A DNA stretch of 64,000 nucleotides from Streptomyces cyaneogriseus subsp. noncyanogenus (GCF_000931445.1 NZ_CP010849.1:1674001-1738000); one strand, 5' to 3'. Counted from the stretch's first letter, positions 30,362-41,871 are shown. Numbers and translations: made by a program. The notes: a model not told the origin generated them from the sequence alone.

Positions 30362-30430
30362 TGCCGCGGCACTAGAACACACCCGTCGCCGGCGACGCCG
30401 GCCGGGACCGGACCGGACGCGGGGGGGGGA

Positions 30431-30976
30431 TCAGGGCATGACGTCCTGCCCGAGCCTGAGGTGGTGCAGCAGGAGTAACGCGGCCGCCATGTTGGCGGCC
30501 GGGACCTCCCCGCGGGCGACCAGATCGGGGACGACCTTCAGGGGGACCCACTCCCTGCGGTCGGACTCGAAGTCGTCCACCGGGTGCCCGACGTACTCGG
30601 CCTCGTCGGCCCAGTAGACGTGGTGCCGGGCGTCGGTGAGCCCGTTGGACGGCTCCACGCTCATCAGGTGCCGCAGGGGTCCCGGCCGCCAGCCGGTCTC
30701 CTCCTCCAGTTCCCTGGCCGCCGCGACGGCGATGTCCTCGCCGTCCTCGACGACACCCGCCGCGAGCTCCCAGCCCCAGCTGTCGGTGATGAAGCGGTGC
30801 CGCCACAGCAGCAGCACCTCGTTGGCCTCGTTCACCACCGTGGCCACCGCGACCGGCCGCAGCCTTATCAGGAAGTGGTCGAGATGCCGGCCGTCCGGCA
30901 GCTCGACATCCGCGAGATTGACGCTGAACCAGCGGTTTGAGTACACAGTCTGTTCGTTCAGTTTCGACCACTGCAC
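30431..30976 (-). CDS. NUDIX hydrolase
   Basis: A 181-residue NUDIX protein hydrolysing a nucleoside diphosphate linked to another moiety (X), typically ADP-ribose or NDP-sugars. The Nudix box G-x5-E-x7-REUxEExGU is complete at about residues 74-96 (GVVEDGEDIAV ... RELEEETGW). The GTG at 30976 has an AAGG site about ten bases before it. A run of nine G (30421-30429) immediately follows the stop on the complementary strand. It lies 122 bases downstream of the TPR regulator gene on the same strand and may be co-transcribed. Confidence 0.9.
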   Translation of the reverse strand: MQWSKLNEQTVYSNRWFSVNLADVELPDGRHLDHFLIRLRPVAVATVVNEANEVLLLWRHRFITDSWGWELAAGVVEDGEDIAVAAARELEEETGWRPGPLRHLMSVEPSNGLTDARHHVYWADEAEYVGHPVDDFESDRREWVPLKVVPDLVARGEVPAANMAAALLLLHHLRLGQDVMP

Positions 30977-31098
30977 GGTTCTGCCACCTTCCGCCGAGTA
31001 GATGGCAATATCGCAGCCCGAGCGGGTCGGCAGCAGGCGCACGGCGGCCGCTCGGGGCGCAACGGCGGGCGCAGGGCCGTCTCGTGGCGCCCCGTGGG

Positions 31099-32439
31099 TC
31101 ACAGGGGTACGCGCAGTGCTCCGTCGATGAGCTCGGCCGCCTCGGCCGTACCGGCGCAGCCGCTGCGCGCGAGATGCTCGCGCACCGCCCGCAGCCGGTC
31201 GCGCAGACGCTGGGACTCCATGCCCCGGGCCTGCTCGGCCATCTGCACCGCGGTCGCCACGGCCCGGTCGGCGTTTCCCTGCCGCAGTTCGATCGTGCTG
31301 AGCATGGCGAGCCGGTGCACCCGGCCCCGGTCGTGGGCGGGGTTGTCCACGGCCGCCGCGGCGTGCTCCCGGGCGGCCGCGAGCTCGCCCAGGCTGAGCA
31401 GCGCCTCCGCCACCTGGACGTTGACCAGGCCCGGCTGCACATAGCCCGTCTCGTCGGGCTCGTATCCGCGCCGGATGCGCTCGGCGGACTGCTCGGCCCG
31501 GCGGATGCAGGACAGCGCGCCCGAGCCGTCGCCGAGGTGGGCGTACGCCTTGGCCTGCATGGCGTACAGGTCGGAGGCGAGCGCGGGGGTGATGTGCCTC
31601 CCGGCGGCGCGCAGAGCGGCCTCGGCGAAGGCGACGGCCTGCCGGTACTCCTTCATGTACAGCGCCTGGTTGACCAGCAGGGCGATGACGTAGGCGCCCA
31701 GGCCCCGGTCGCCGCTGGCCTTCGCCAGGCGCAGCGCCTGGTGGAAGTAGCGCTGGGCGAGGCCGTGCGCGTCGGAGTCGTAGGCGCAGATGCCCGCGAT
31801 GGCCACCAGCCCGCCCGTGGCCCGGTGGAGCTGACGGCCGGTGGCGTCGGTGTAGCCGCCGCGCAGCAGCGGGGCGGCCTCGGTGTTGAGGAAGCCGACG
31901 ATGCGGGCGCGTGTCGCCATGCCGCCGGCCTTGCGGTACATCTGCTCGTAATGGGTGCGGGCCGAGCGCAGCATCTCGATGTCGGCCGGGGTCACCCGGT
32001 GCCGTCCGCCGCGGGAGACGTCCGTGTCCTCGGGCGGGTTCTCCCACTCCCACACCGGCATCACGGCGGGGGTGCCGGTGACCGCGGGGGCGCCCAGCAG
32101 GTGGGGGCGCCGCTGCTGGTCGGAGCGCCACAGCGCGGTGGCGCGTTCGACGAAGCCGGAGAGCGAGCCGGTGTGCGGGGCGGACGGCTCGCCGGGCACG
32201 CCGAGGCCGATGTCGTCGAGGGTGACGGGCCGGTGCAGCCGGGCGGCGAGCACCTCGCAGATCAGGTCCGGCACCTGCCCGCGCGGCCGCTGCCCCTTCA
32301 GCCAGCGCGCCACGGCGGTGTGTTCGTATCTGAGGGCCAGGCCGCGTCTGCGCCCGGCCTGGTTGACGTGTGCGGCGAGTCCCGCGTGCGAGATCCCGGC
32401 CTCGTCCAGGATCGCGTCGAGGAGAGTGTTGGGCTGCAT
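31099..32439 (-). CDS. Helix-turn-helix/TPR regulator, NsdA-like
   Basis: A 446-residue protein with an N-terminal DNA-binding-like segment (LLDAILDEAGISHAGLAAHVNQAGRRRGLALRYEHTAVARWLKGQRP) and a long helical region with TPR-like repeats. MYRKAGGMATRARIVGFLNTEAAPLLRGG and ALRLAKASGDRGLGAYVIALLVNQAL are close to the Streptomyces family that includes the development and antibiotic regulator NsdA. The ATG at 32439 has GGAGGG nine bases upstream; a 45-codon upstream extension has no support. A role in differentiation is by family analogy only. Confidence 0.75.
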   Translation of the reverse strand: MQPNTLLDAILDEAGISHAGLAAHVNQAGRRRGLALRYEHTAVARWLKGQRPRGQVPDLICEVLAARLHRPVTLDDIGLGVPGEPSAPHTGSLSGFVERATALWRSDQQRRPHLLGAPAVTGTPAVMPVWEWENPPEDTDVSRGGRHRVTPADIEMLRSARTHYEQMYRKAGGMATRARIVGFLNTEAAPLLRGGYTDATGRQLHRATGGLVAIAGICAYDSDAHGLAQRYFHQALRLAKASGDRGLGAYVIALLVNQALYMKEYRQAVAFAEAALRAAGRHITPALASDLYAMQAKAYAHLGDGSGALSCIRRAEQSAERIRRGYEPDETGYVQPGLVNVQVAEALLSLGELAAAREHAAAAVDNPAHDRGRVHRLAMLSTIELRQGNADRAVATAVQMAEQARGMESQRLRDRLRAVREHLARSGCAGTAEAAELIDGALRVPL

Positions 32440-32700
32440 GGGTGCCCTCCGGGTGGCTGGTGCCGTCAGAGTAGTGGGTCCCTCTTCACACGGGGTGTGA
32501 AGCGAGTGCGCGAACCCGGACCGTGCACGCGCTGTCGCGCTGCGTGCCGGGGCGGTTGACTGGTCTTCTCGCAAGAGGCCGGCCGGGCCGTCGGCTCCCC
32601 CTCCCTACGCGGCGGCCCGGAGACGCCGTCCGCCCGGCACCTGCCCGACACTCCGGCCGGGCGGACGGCGACGCCGGCCTCGTCGCCGCGGCGCGGCCCG

Positions 32701-33912
32701 CTACCGGAGCTGGTTGGTCGGCTGCGTGCAGGGTGTGGGGTGGCCCGCCCGCGGGGCCGTGTCGCAGGGGCCGCCCTCCCGTGGCGCCGACGGGGCGCGG
32801 TCGTTGCGGAGCATCAGCAGGGCGACGTCGTCGGACGGGGCGCCGTGCGCGTGGCGCAGCAGCGCGGTGAGGACCGTGGCGAGCAGGGCCCGCGGCGCGA
32901 GGGGCGGTTCGCGTACGGCGCGCGCCAGCACGTCGGGGAGCGAGAAGAAGCGCCCCTCGGCATCGCGCGCGTCTTCCGCGCCGTCCGTGTGCAGGAAGAG
33001 GGCCTCGCCGGGCAGCAGGTGGCCGCAGGGGACGGCGGGCAGCTCGGCCGGGAGGGGGAACATCCCCAGGGGCGGCAGGGGGTCCGCGCGGGCGAGCGGT
33101 TCGACGCGGGTCCCGGCCACGCGGTAGGGCCAGGGATGCCCGCAGTTCAGGGCGCGGATCTCGCCGTCCGGGCCGATCTCCAGCAGCAGGAGGGTGACGA
33201 ACTCCTCGGCGACCGGGTGCGGCGGGACGGACCGGGCGGCGCCGTGTCCGGCCCGGGCGCGGTCGCGCAGGTGCCGGGCGAGGGCGCGGTCCAGCCGGCG
33301 CAGCAGCCGCTCCAGGTCCGGCTCGTCGTACGCCGCCTCGCGGAAGCTGCCGAGCACGGCGGCGACCGTCCCGAGGGCGGCGATCCCGTGGCCGCGGACG
33401 TCGCCCATCACCACCCGCACGCCGTGCTCGGTGGGGACGGCCTCGTACAGGTCGCCCCCGATCTCGGCGCCGGGGTCGGCGGAGAGCTGGGCGGCCGCGA
33501 CGCTCAGTCCGTCGATGCGCTCGGGCAGCGGGCGCAGCAGCACCCCCTGGGCGGCGCCCGCGATCCGGCGGGCCTCGCGCAGCTCGCGCAGCAGCGTCCG
33601 CCGGGCGTGGAGGAGGATGCCGGTGCCGACGGCGAAGAGCACGGCACTGCCGGCGAGCCGGGCGCCGAGCCCCTCCTGGTGGGCGAGCGGGCAGGTCAGC
33701 CGGTAGGTGACGGCCACGGTGCCCCAGGCCACGGGGAGGCCGAGGCCCCGCACCCGGCGCAGTGGTGGCCCTCCCGGCTGGCGCGCCGCCCGCTGGAGGG
33801 CTCTCCTGACGGCCTGGCGCAGGTCCCCGGGGCCCGTCCCGGGGGCGGGCGCCGGGTGGTTCGTCCGGGACCGCCCTGTCCTGCGGGGGACCCCAGCCCT
33901 GATGCGGATCAT
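32701..33912 (-). CDS. PP2C-type (SpoIIE-domain) phosphatase, membrane-associated
   Basis: A 403-residue protein. The N-terminal ~110 residues hold two hydrophobic segments (GLGLPVAWGTVAVTYRL and LAGSAVLFAVGTGILLHA), then an SpoIIE/RsbU-like phosphatase: IDGLSVAAAQLSADPGAEIGGDLYEAV, VMGDVRGHGIAALGTVAAVLGSF and LFLHTDGAEDARDAEG, the metal-binding Asp/Gly motifs. These enzymes dephosphorylate anti-sigma antagonists. No anti-sigma or antagonist gene is adjacent. The C-terminal tail is Pro-rich and probably disordered. Confidence 0.88.
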   Translation of the reverse strand: MIRIRAGVPRRTGRSRTNHPAPAPGTGPGDLRQAVRRALQRAARQPGGPPLRRVRGLGLPVAWGTVAVTYRLTCPLAHQEGLGARLAGSAVLFAVGTGILLHARRTLLRELREARRIAGAAQGVLLRPLPERIDGLSVAAAQLSADPGAEIGGDLYEAVPTEHGVRVVMGDVRGHGIAALGTVAAVLGSFREAAYDEPDLERLLRRLDRALARHLRDRARAGHGAARSVPPHPVAEEFVTLLLLEIGPDGEIRALNCGHPWPYRVAGTRVEPLARADPLPPLGMFPLPAELPAVPCGHLLPGEALFLHTDGAEDARDAEGRFFSLPDVLARAVREPPLAPRALLATVLTALLRHAHGAPSDDVALLMLRNDRAPSAPREGGPCDTAPRAGHPTPCTQPTNQLR

Positions 33913-33949
33913 GCCGATGGCCCCCCAAGTAGGCCCTGACAGCGCAGAC

Positions 33950-33973
33950 GGACCGGCCTCGAAAGGCCGGTCC
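33950..33973. terminator. Perfect 10-bp hairpin
   Basis: GGACCGGCCT (33950-33959) pairs with AGGCCGGTCC (33964-33973) over a four-base loop CGAA, a stable tetraloop. It lies between the pheT end and the phosphatase start, within the phosphatase leader, so it could act as a backup terminator for pheST or as an attenuator. Confidence 0.6.
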
Positions 33974-34019
33974 GATTCTGTCGACCGTATGGCCCGAAAG
34001 GGCCGGATCGCCCGGGGAT

Positions 34020-34037
34020 CTCACTCGATCGAGTGAG
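34020..34037. promoter_or_regulatory. 18-bp perfect palindrome
   Basis: CTCACTCGATCGAGTGAG is perfectly symmetric, with no loop bias. It lies 108 bases upstream of the phosphatase start and 59 bases past the pheT stop. Position and symmetry suggest an operator, for example of a TetR or MarR protein, though no such gene is next to it. Confidence 0.5.
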
Positions 34038-34062
34038 GTGGCCGTCACGCTCCCGAGGGGTG

Positions 34063-34090
34063 CGGGGAGCGCGCCGCAGCGCGCTCCCCG
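34063..34090. terminator. pheST terminator
   Basis: CGGGGAGCGCGC (34063-34074) pairs perfectly with GCGCGCTCCCCG (34079-34090) around the loop CGCA. It starts five bases after the pheT stop on the minus strand. Confidence 0.85.
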
Positions 34091-34095
34091 GTCGC

Positions 34096-36608
34096 CTAAC
34101 TGCGCAGCTCGGCGCCGGTGCGCTCGCCCGCCAGGGCGACCGCGGCGTCCCGGGCCGCCGACGCCTCGTCGACGGTCAGCGTGCGGTCCGCGGCGCGGAA
34201 CCGCAGCGCGTACGCCAGGGACTTGCGCCCCTCACCGAGCTGGTCGGCGTTCTCGTAGACGTCGAACAGCCGGATGGACTCCAGCAGTTCGCCGGCACCT
34301 TCGCGCAGCGCCGCCTCGACGTCCGCCGCCGGCACGAACGCGTCGACGACCAGGGCGACGTCCTGCGTGGCGACCGGGAAGGCGGAGATGCCGGGGGCCT
34401 GCGGCAGGGCGTCGCCGGACCGCTCGACGGCGTCCAGGTCCAGCTCCATCGCGCAGGTGCGCGCGGGCAGGCCCAGCGCCTTGAGGACCCGCGGGTGCAG
34501 CTCACCGGCGTGGCCGACGACCCGCTCGGTGCCGTCGGCGGCGACCGCGAGCTCGGCGCAGCGGCCGGGGTGCCACGGCCCGTACTGGCCCTTGCGGACG
34601 ATCAGCTCGGCGCCGGCCTCGCGGGCGACGGTCCGGGCGGCCTCGACCGCGTCGGCCCAGTCGGCCGGGCGGCCCTTGCCCCACCAGCCGGCCTGCTCGC
34701 GGGCGCCGGCGAGGACGACGGCGACATGGCGCGGCTGGTCCGGCAGCGCGGCGTTCAGCCCGGCGAGCTCCTCGTCGGTCGGACGCCGGTCGACGGGGAG
34801 CCGGACGGCGGCGCGCTGCTCCTCGCGCGGGTGGAAGACCAGGCCGGTCTCGAACAGGGCGAGGTCGTGGCTGCCCCGGCCGTCGTTGCGGCGCAGGGCG
34901 CCGAGCAGGCCCGGCAGCAGCGAGGTGCGCAGCGCGGGCTCCTCGTCGCTGAGCGGGTTGACCAGCTTGACGACGCGGCGGAGCGGGTCGTCGGCGGCCA
35001 GGCCGAGCTGGTCGAAGACCTGCTCGCTGACGAAGGGGTAGTTCGGCGCCTCGACGTACCCGGCCCCGGCCAGGGCGCGGCCGACACGGCGGTGCAGCCG
35101 CTGGCGCCGCGTCAGCCCGCGGCCGGCCGGCGGCTTGGGCAGCGTGGAGGGCAGGTTCTCGTAGCCCTCCAGGCGGATGACCTCTTCGGCCAGGTCGTTC
35201 GGGTCGGTCAGGTCGGGCCGCCAGGACGGGACGGTGACGATCAGCTCGTCCTGCCCGTACACGTCGCAGCCGATCTCCTGGAGCCGTCGTACGACGGTCT
35301 CCCGGCCGTAGGCGACGCCCGCGACCTTGTCCGGGTGGTCGGCCGGGATGGTGATGGTGCGCGGCGCGGACGGGGCGATGACCTCGGTGACACCGGCCTC
35401 GGCGGTGCCGCCCGCGAGCAGCACCAGCAGGTCGACGGTGCGCTGCGCGGCAGCGGCGGCGGCCTGCGGGTCGACGCCGCGCTCGAAGCGGCGGGACGCC
35501 TCGGAGGACAGCTTGTGGCGGCGGGCGGTGCGCGCGACGGAGACCGCGTCGAAGTGGGCGGCCTCGATGACCACGTCCGTCGTCGCGTTCTCCGGGTCGT
35601 CGTGGTCGGCGATCTCGGTGTTGGCGCCGCCCATGACGCCCGCGAGGCCGATCGGGCCCCGGTCGTCGGTGATGACCAGGTCCTCGGCGTCGAGGGTGCG
35701 GGTGACGCCGTCGAGGGTGGTGATCTTCTCGCCCGGCTCGGCGCGGCGCACGCCGATCGTGCCCTGGACCAGGTTGCGGTCGTAGGCGTGCAGCGGCTGG
35801 CCCAGCTCCATCATCACGTAGTTGGTGACGTCGACGGCGAGCGAGATCGGGCGCATGCCGACCTTCTGCAGGCGGCGCTGGAGCCAGATCGGGGAGCGCG
35901 CCTCACAGCTGAGGCCGGTCACCGTGCGGGCGGTGAAGCGGTCGCAGCCCATCGGGTCGGAGATCCGCACCGGGTAGCCGAAGGCGTTGGGGGCGGGGAC
36001 GTCGAGCAGGGCCGGGTCGCGCAGCGGCAGACCGTAGGCGATGGCGGCCTCGCGGGCGACGCCGCGGATCGACAGGCAGTAGCCGCGGTCGGGCGTGACG
36101 GCGATGTCGAGGACCTCGTCGACCAGCTCCAGCAGCTCGATGGCGTCCCGGCCGACCTCGGTCTCCGGCGGCAGCACGATGATGCCCTTGGTGCCGTCGT
36201 CGCCCATGCCGAGTTCGTCGCTGGAGCAGATCATGCCGTGCGAGACCTTGCCGTAGGTCTTGCGCGCGGCGATCTCGAAGCCGCCGGGCAGCACCGCGCC
36301 CGGGAGGACGACGACGACCTTGTCGCCGACGGAGAAGTTGCGGGCGCCGCAGACGATCTCCTGCGGCTCGCCGGTGCCGTTGGCCTGGCCGACGTCGACG
36401 GTGCAGAAGCGGATCGGCTTCTTGAAGCCCTCAAGCTCCTCGATGGTGAGCACCTGGCCGACGACCAGGGGGCCCTTGAGGTCGGCGCCGAGCTGCTCGA
36501 CGGTCTCGACCTCCAGACCGGCCGAAATGAGCTTGGCCTGTACGTCACGGCCGGTCTCGGTGGCCGGCAGGTCGACGTACTCCCGCAGCCAAGAAAGCGG
36601 GACCCGCA

Positions 36609-36609
<1 letters not shown>
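34096..36609 (-). CDS. pheT: Phenylalanine-tRNA ligase beta subunit
   Basis: An 837-residue PheT, which with PheS forms the (alpha-beta)2 enzyme charging tRNA-Phe. Order: N-terminal tRNA-binding EMAP-like domain ([11 protein letters not shown] ... [26 protein letters not shown]), B3/4 editing domain, B5 ([30 protein letters not shown]) and the C-terminal ferredoxin-like anticodon-binding domain ([18 protein letters not shown]). Full length for the family. Its start shares a base with the pheS stop. Confidence 0.97.
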
Positions 36610-37769
<1,160 letters not shown>

Positions 37770-37867
37770 TCACCGACTCGTGGACTGTCCGTCCCGGTTC
37801 TCGGGACACAAAGGTGCCAAAGGCCGAGTCTAACGGGGTGGCGGGATGCGGATGCGCCCGTGGGTGC

Positions 37868-39016
37868 TCAGGCCAGGAAGGCCGGGGCCGCCACGGGCAG
37901 CGTAAAGCGGAACTCGGCGCCGCCGCCGGGGGCGCGGCCGACCGTGATGGTGCCGCCGTGGGCCTCCACGATGCCCTTGACGATGTAGAGCCCGAGGCCC
38001 GTGCCGCCGCGCTTGCTGCCCCGCCAGAAGCGGGTGAAGACGCGGTTCATGGACTCCTCCGGGATGCCGGGCCCCTCGTCGCTCACCGTGACCGACGTAC
38101 CGGCGTCCTCCCCCTCCCGGGGGGACGCGGCGGGTGTGACATCGATGGTGACGGTTCCCTCGCCGTGCCGCACGGCATTTTCGATCAGGTTGCTGAGCAC
38201 CTGGTCGATCTTGTCGGGGTCCGCCCACAGATCGGGCAGCGGCTGCTGGACGCGGAGCAGGAAGCGGTCGGCGGGCTGGCCGGCGGCGACGTACGCCTGG
38301 ATGTGGCGGCCGACGGCGGCGCCGATGTCGACGCGCTGGCGGCGCAGCTCCAGCCGCCCGGAGTCGATGCGGGAGATGTCGAGCAGCTCGGCGATGAGCC
38401 GGGTGACCCGGTCGGCGTCGGCGTCGACGGTCTCCAGCATCAGCCGTTTCTGGTCGTCGGTGAACCTCGCCCACTTGGCCAGCAGGGTGGCGGTGAAGCC
38501 CTTGACGGAGGTGAGCGGCGAGCGCAGTTCGTGGGCGACGGTGGCGATCAGCTCGGCGTGGCTGCGCTCGGTGCGGCGGCGTGCCTCGGTGTCGCGCAGA
38601 GTGACGACCACCCGGTGGACGGGGCCGGTGGGCCGGACGCGGACGTACCGGGCGGAGACCAGCACCTCGCGCCCGCCGGGCAGCAGCAGGTTGCGCTCGG
38701 GCTGGCGGACCCGGATGGCGAGCCCGCCGTAGGGGTCGGTCAGCTGCCACCAGCGCCGGCCCTCCAGGTCCTCCAGCGGCAGCGCCCGCTCCAGTGGCTC
38801 TCCGAGGGCGTCGGCGGCGCGCCGGGCGGTGACGCGCTCGGCGGCGGCGTTGAAACAGATCACCCGGCCGTGCTCGTCGGCGACGACGAGGCCGTCGGGC
38901 AGGTCGTCGGGGTCGATGCCGAGGCCGGCGAGGTCGGCGCGTTCACCGGGCGGCCGGGACGCGGGCGCTCGCCGCGCCTCCCGTGATCCCGGTGCGCTGC
39001 TCGTGCCGACGCTCAT
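37868..39016 (-). CDS. Orphan sensor histidine kinase (PAS-HisKA-HATPase)
   Basis: A 382-residue kinase without transmembrane segments. PAS-like sensing domain at about 30-140 (DLPDGLVVADEHGRVICFNAAAERV), then HisKA with His162 in ELIATVAHELRSPLTSVKGF, and HATPase with N-box NLIENAVRHG, DEGPGIP and GGTGLGLYIVKGI. No response-regulator gene lies nearby, so its partner is elsewhere or it acts differently. TAGGGT at 39061-39066 on the minus strand is a good -10, leaving a 5' UTR of about 37 bases. Confidence 0.92.
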   Translation of the reverse strand: MSVGTSSAPGSREARRAPASRPPGERADLAGLGIDPDDLPDGLVVADEHGRVICFNAAAERVTARRAADALGEPLERALPLEDLEGRRWWQLTDPYGGLAIRVRQPERNLLLPGGREVLVSARYVRVRPTGPVHRVVVTLRDTEARRRTERSHAELIATVAHELRSPLTSVKGFTATLLAKWARFTDDQKRLMLETVDADADRVTRLIAELLDISRIDSGRLELRRQRVDIGAAVGRHIQAYVAAGQPADRFLLRVQQPLPDLWADPDKIDQVLSNLIENAVRHGEGTVTIDVTPAASPREGEDAGTSVTVSDEGPGIPEESMNRVFTRFWRGSKRGGTGLGLYIVKGIVEAHGGTITVGRAPGGGAEFRFTLPVAAPAFLA

Positions 39017-39060
39017 CCCCGTACCCCACCTCTCCGCCGTGCAGGGGCCCCGAGGTGGTC

Positions 39061-39066
39061 ACCCTA
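39061..39066 (-). promoter_or_regulatory. -10 box of the histidine kinase gene
   Basis: TAGGGT on the minus strand, about 45 bases before the kinase start and overlapping the very end of the upstream methyltransferase gene. This gives the kinase its own transcript. Confidence 0.5.
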
Positions 39067-39927
<861 letters not shown>

Positions 39928-39964
39928 GCGGTTCACCTTGGGGTTCAGCGGTTCACGGACACGG

Positions 39965-39999
39965 CGGGACCCGCAGGCCGGGTCGGCCTGCGGGTCCCG
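39965..39999. terminator. Terminator of the infC-rpmI-rplT operon
   Basis: CGGGACCCGCAGGCC (39965-39979) and its exact complement (39985-39999) form a 15-bp stem with a five-base loop, about 30 bases after the rplT stop. Confidence 0.85.
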
Positions 40000-40030
40000 T
40001 TCGTCACGTCGGCTCGGTGCCGGCGCGGCG

Positions 40031-40414
40031 TCACGCAGCCTTCGGCGCGTTGACGTCGCTCGGGAGCGCCTTCTGGGCGACCTCGACGAGCGCGGCGAAC
40101 GCGTTCGGGTCGTTGACGGCCAGCTCGGCGAGGATCTTGCGGTCGACCTCGACGTTGGCGGCCTTCAGACCCTGGATGAAGCGGTTGTACGTGATGCCGT
40201 TGGCGCGGGCAGCGGCGTTGATGCGCTGGATCCACAGCTGACGGAAGTCGCCCTTGCGCTTCTTGCGGTCGTTGTAGTTGTAGACCAGCGAGTGGGTGAC
40301 CTGCTCCTTGGCCTTGCGGTACAGGCGCGAACGCTGACCGCGGTAGCCGGAGGCCTGCTCGAGGATCGCCCGGCGCTTCTTGTGGGCGTTGACTGCCCGC
40401 TTGACGCGTGCCAC
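40031..40414 (-). CDS. rplT: Ribosomal protein L20
   Basis: A 127-residue L20, a 23S rRNA-binding protein needed early in 50S assembly. [37 protein letters not shown] and [23 protein letters not shown] are diagnostic. The start is GTG with AAGGAG eight bases before it. Last gene of the IF3-L35-L20 operon. In other bacteria L20 represses this operon by binding its leader; that control is not demonstrated here. Confidence 0.98.
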   Translation of the reverse strand: MARVKRAVNAHKKRRAILEQASGYRGQRSRLYRKAKEQVTHSLVYNYNDRKKRKGDFRQLWIQRINAAARANGITYNRFIQGLKAANVEVDRKILAELAVNDPNAFAALVEVAQKALPSDVNAPKAA

Positions 40415-40523
40415 TTGTTAACTCCTTGTAGCGGGGCCGCGGTGGTGCTCACGCGGCCCGGAAACGATTGGGTCCCGGTCCTGACGTACGGCGGGCGCGG
40501 ATCGGACGATCAGCGCCGACGCG

Positions 40524-40718
40524 TCACTTGCCGAGAAGCTTCTTGATCTTCGCGGCGTCGCCCGGGGCCATCTCGGCGTTGCCGGTGAGGCGACGCGTCA
40601 CACGGGACGACTTGTGCTCGAGCAGGTGGCGCTTGCCGGCGCGCTCACGGAGCACCTTGCCGGAGCCGGTGATCTTGAAGCGCTTACTGGCACCGCTGTG
40701 CGACTTGTTCTTCGGCAT
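40524..40718 (-). CDS. rpmI: Ribosomal protein L35
   Basis: A 64-residue L35: [26 protein letters not shown] ... SRVTRRL ... [10 protein letters not shown], full length and very basic. The ATG at 40718 matches the family's start; 20 further codons upstream are non-coding. Second gene of the operon, 116 bases after infC. Confidence 0.98.
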   Translation of the reverse strand: MPKNKSHSGASKRFKITGSGKVLRERAGKRHLLEHKSSRVTRRLTGNAEMAPGDAAKIKKLLGK

Positions 40719-40834
40719 AGCGCCGTTCTCTCCTCGTCGGTGGCGCTCCGGTGCCCGGTCGCGAGAACCGGGCACCACGATGGAGCGTCGCTGTTGTTTC
40801 GGTTACGTCCTGAGGGACTCGCGCCCCCCGGGGA

Positions 40835-41488
40835 TCACGCCTCGGCGGAAGCGTCGGCCGGAGCCTCGGCGTTGGCGGCGTCGGGATCCGCGGCGTTCAT
40901 CGAACGGCCGGGGTTGGCCTTCGCCTCCGCCTTGCGGGCCTCCTGCGCCTGGCGAGCCTCGGCCATCGCCTCGGTCTTCTTCTTGTGCGGACCGAGGACC
41001 ATGATCATGTTGCGGCCGTCCTGCTTCGGGTTCGACTCGACGAAACCGAGGTCCTGGACGTCCTCCGCGAGGCGCTGGAGCAGCCGGTAGCCCAGCTCGG
41101 GCCGGGACTGCTCGCGACCACGGAACATGATCGTGATCTTGACCTTGTCGCCCTGCTTGAGGAACCGGACGACGTGACCCTTCTTGGTGTCGTAGTCGTG
41201 CGGGTCGATCTTCGGCCGGAGCTTCATCTCCTTGATGACCGTGTGCGCCTGGTTCTTGCGCGCCTCACGGGCCTTCATGGCCGACTCGTACTTGAACTTC
41301 CCGTAGTCCATGAGCTTGCACACGGGCGGACGGGCGTTCGCCGCGACCTCGACGAGATCGAGGTCGTACTCCTGCGCAAGCTCCAGGGCCTTGGCAAGCG
41401 GGACAATCCCGACCTGCTCGCCGCTGGGACCGACAAGTCGCACCTCGGGAACGCGAATCCGGTCGTTGATGCGGGGCTCGGCGCTGAT
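40835..41488 (-). CDS. infC: Translation initiation factor IF-3, apparent AUC start
   Basis: A 217-residue IF3, which keeps 30S subunits free and proofreads start codons. The N-domain is [24 protein letters not shown], and the C-domain includes [25 protein letters not shown]. An Ala/Glu-rich tail follows from about residue 180. Standard calling would begin at the GTG at 41443, deleting 15 conserved residues. The codon ATC at 41488, four bases after GGAGG, gives [18 protein letters not shown], which aligns end-to-end with the Bacillus N-terminus MSKDQLVNEGIRAREVRL as I recall it. infC uses AUU in E. coli, allowing IF3 autoregulation, so AUC is credible. No ATG, GTG or TTG lies correctly upstream. 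Confidence 0.93.
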   Translation of the reverse strand: MSAEPRINDRIRVPEVRLVGPSGEQVGIVPLAKALELAQEYDLDLVEVAANARPPVCKLMDYGKFKYESAMKAREARKNQAHTVIKEMKLRPKIDPHDYDTKKGHVVRFLKQGDKVKITIMFRGREQSRPELGYRLLQRLAEDVQDLGFVESNPKQDGRNMIMVLGPHKKKTEAMAEARQAQEARKAEAKANPGRSMNAADPDAANAEAPADASAEA

Positions 41489-41574
41489 GGATCCTCCTCG
41501 GTAGCACCACGCGACGGTCTGGCGGACAGCCGCGTAACGTCTGTGTTCGTTAGACCTAACCGCGCCGAGACACA

Positions 41575-41603
41575 GAAAATGCCCCGGACGATCACAACGG
41601 GGC
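41575..41603 (-). terminator. Putative attenuator in the infC leader
   Basis: On the minus strand GCCCCG, an 11-base loop and CGGGGC form a stem directly followed by ATTTTC, about 90 bases before infC. A stem with a U tract is rare in this window, where other terminators lack U runs. It could end transcription in the leader. Confidence 0.55.
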
Positions 41604-41865
41604 TCCTCGAACTACCGGAGCACCGCCACGGTGACCGCGGGGCGCGCTTTCGGGCCGGTCGCCGCCGAAGCGGGACCGCCTGACCGGTGACCCGCCGTCC
41701 CGGGGGGCGGTCAGGTGGGAGTTCGGAAGCCTCCACTTGTGGGCCGGGCACTTGCCGTGGCATACGTGTCCGACCGGTCGTTACACAAGGTTAGCAGTTC
41801 GCCGGGGATGCCGCGAACCGTCGTACGGCGGGCCTCCCGCGGACGGCGCGCGTCCCGGCTGCGCC

Positions 41866-41871
41866 TATCGT
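41866..41871 (+). promoter_or_regulatory. Leaderless-type -10 box
   Basis: TATCGT ends seven bases before the ATG at 41879. No ribosome site is present. Confidence 0.55.
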
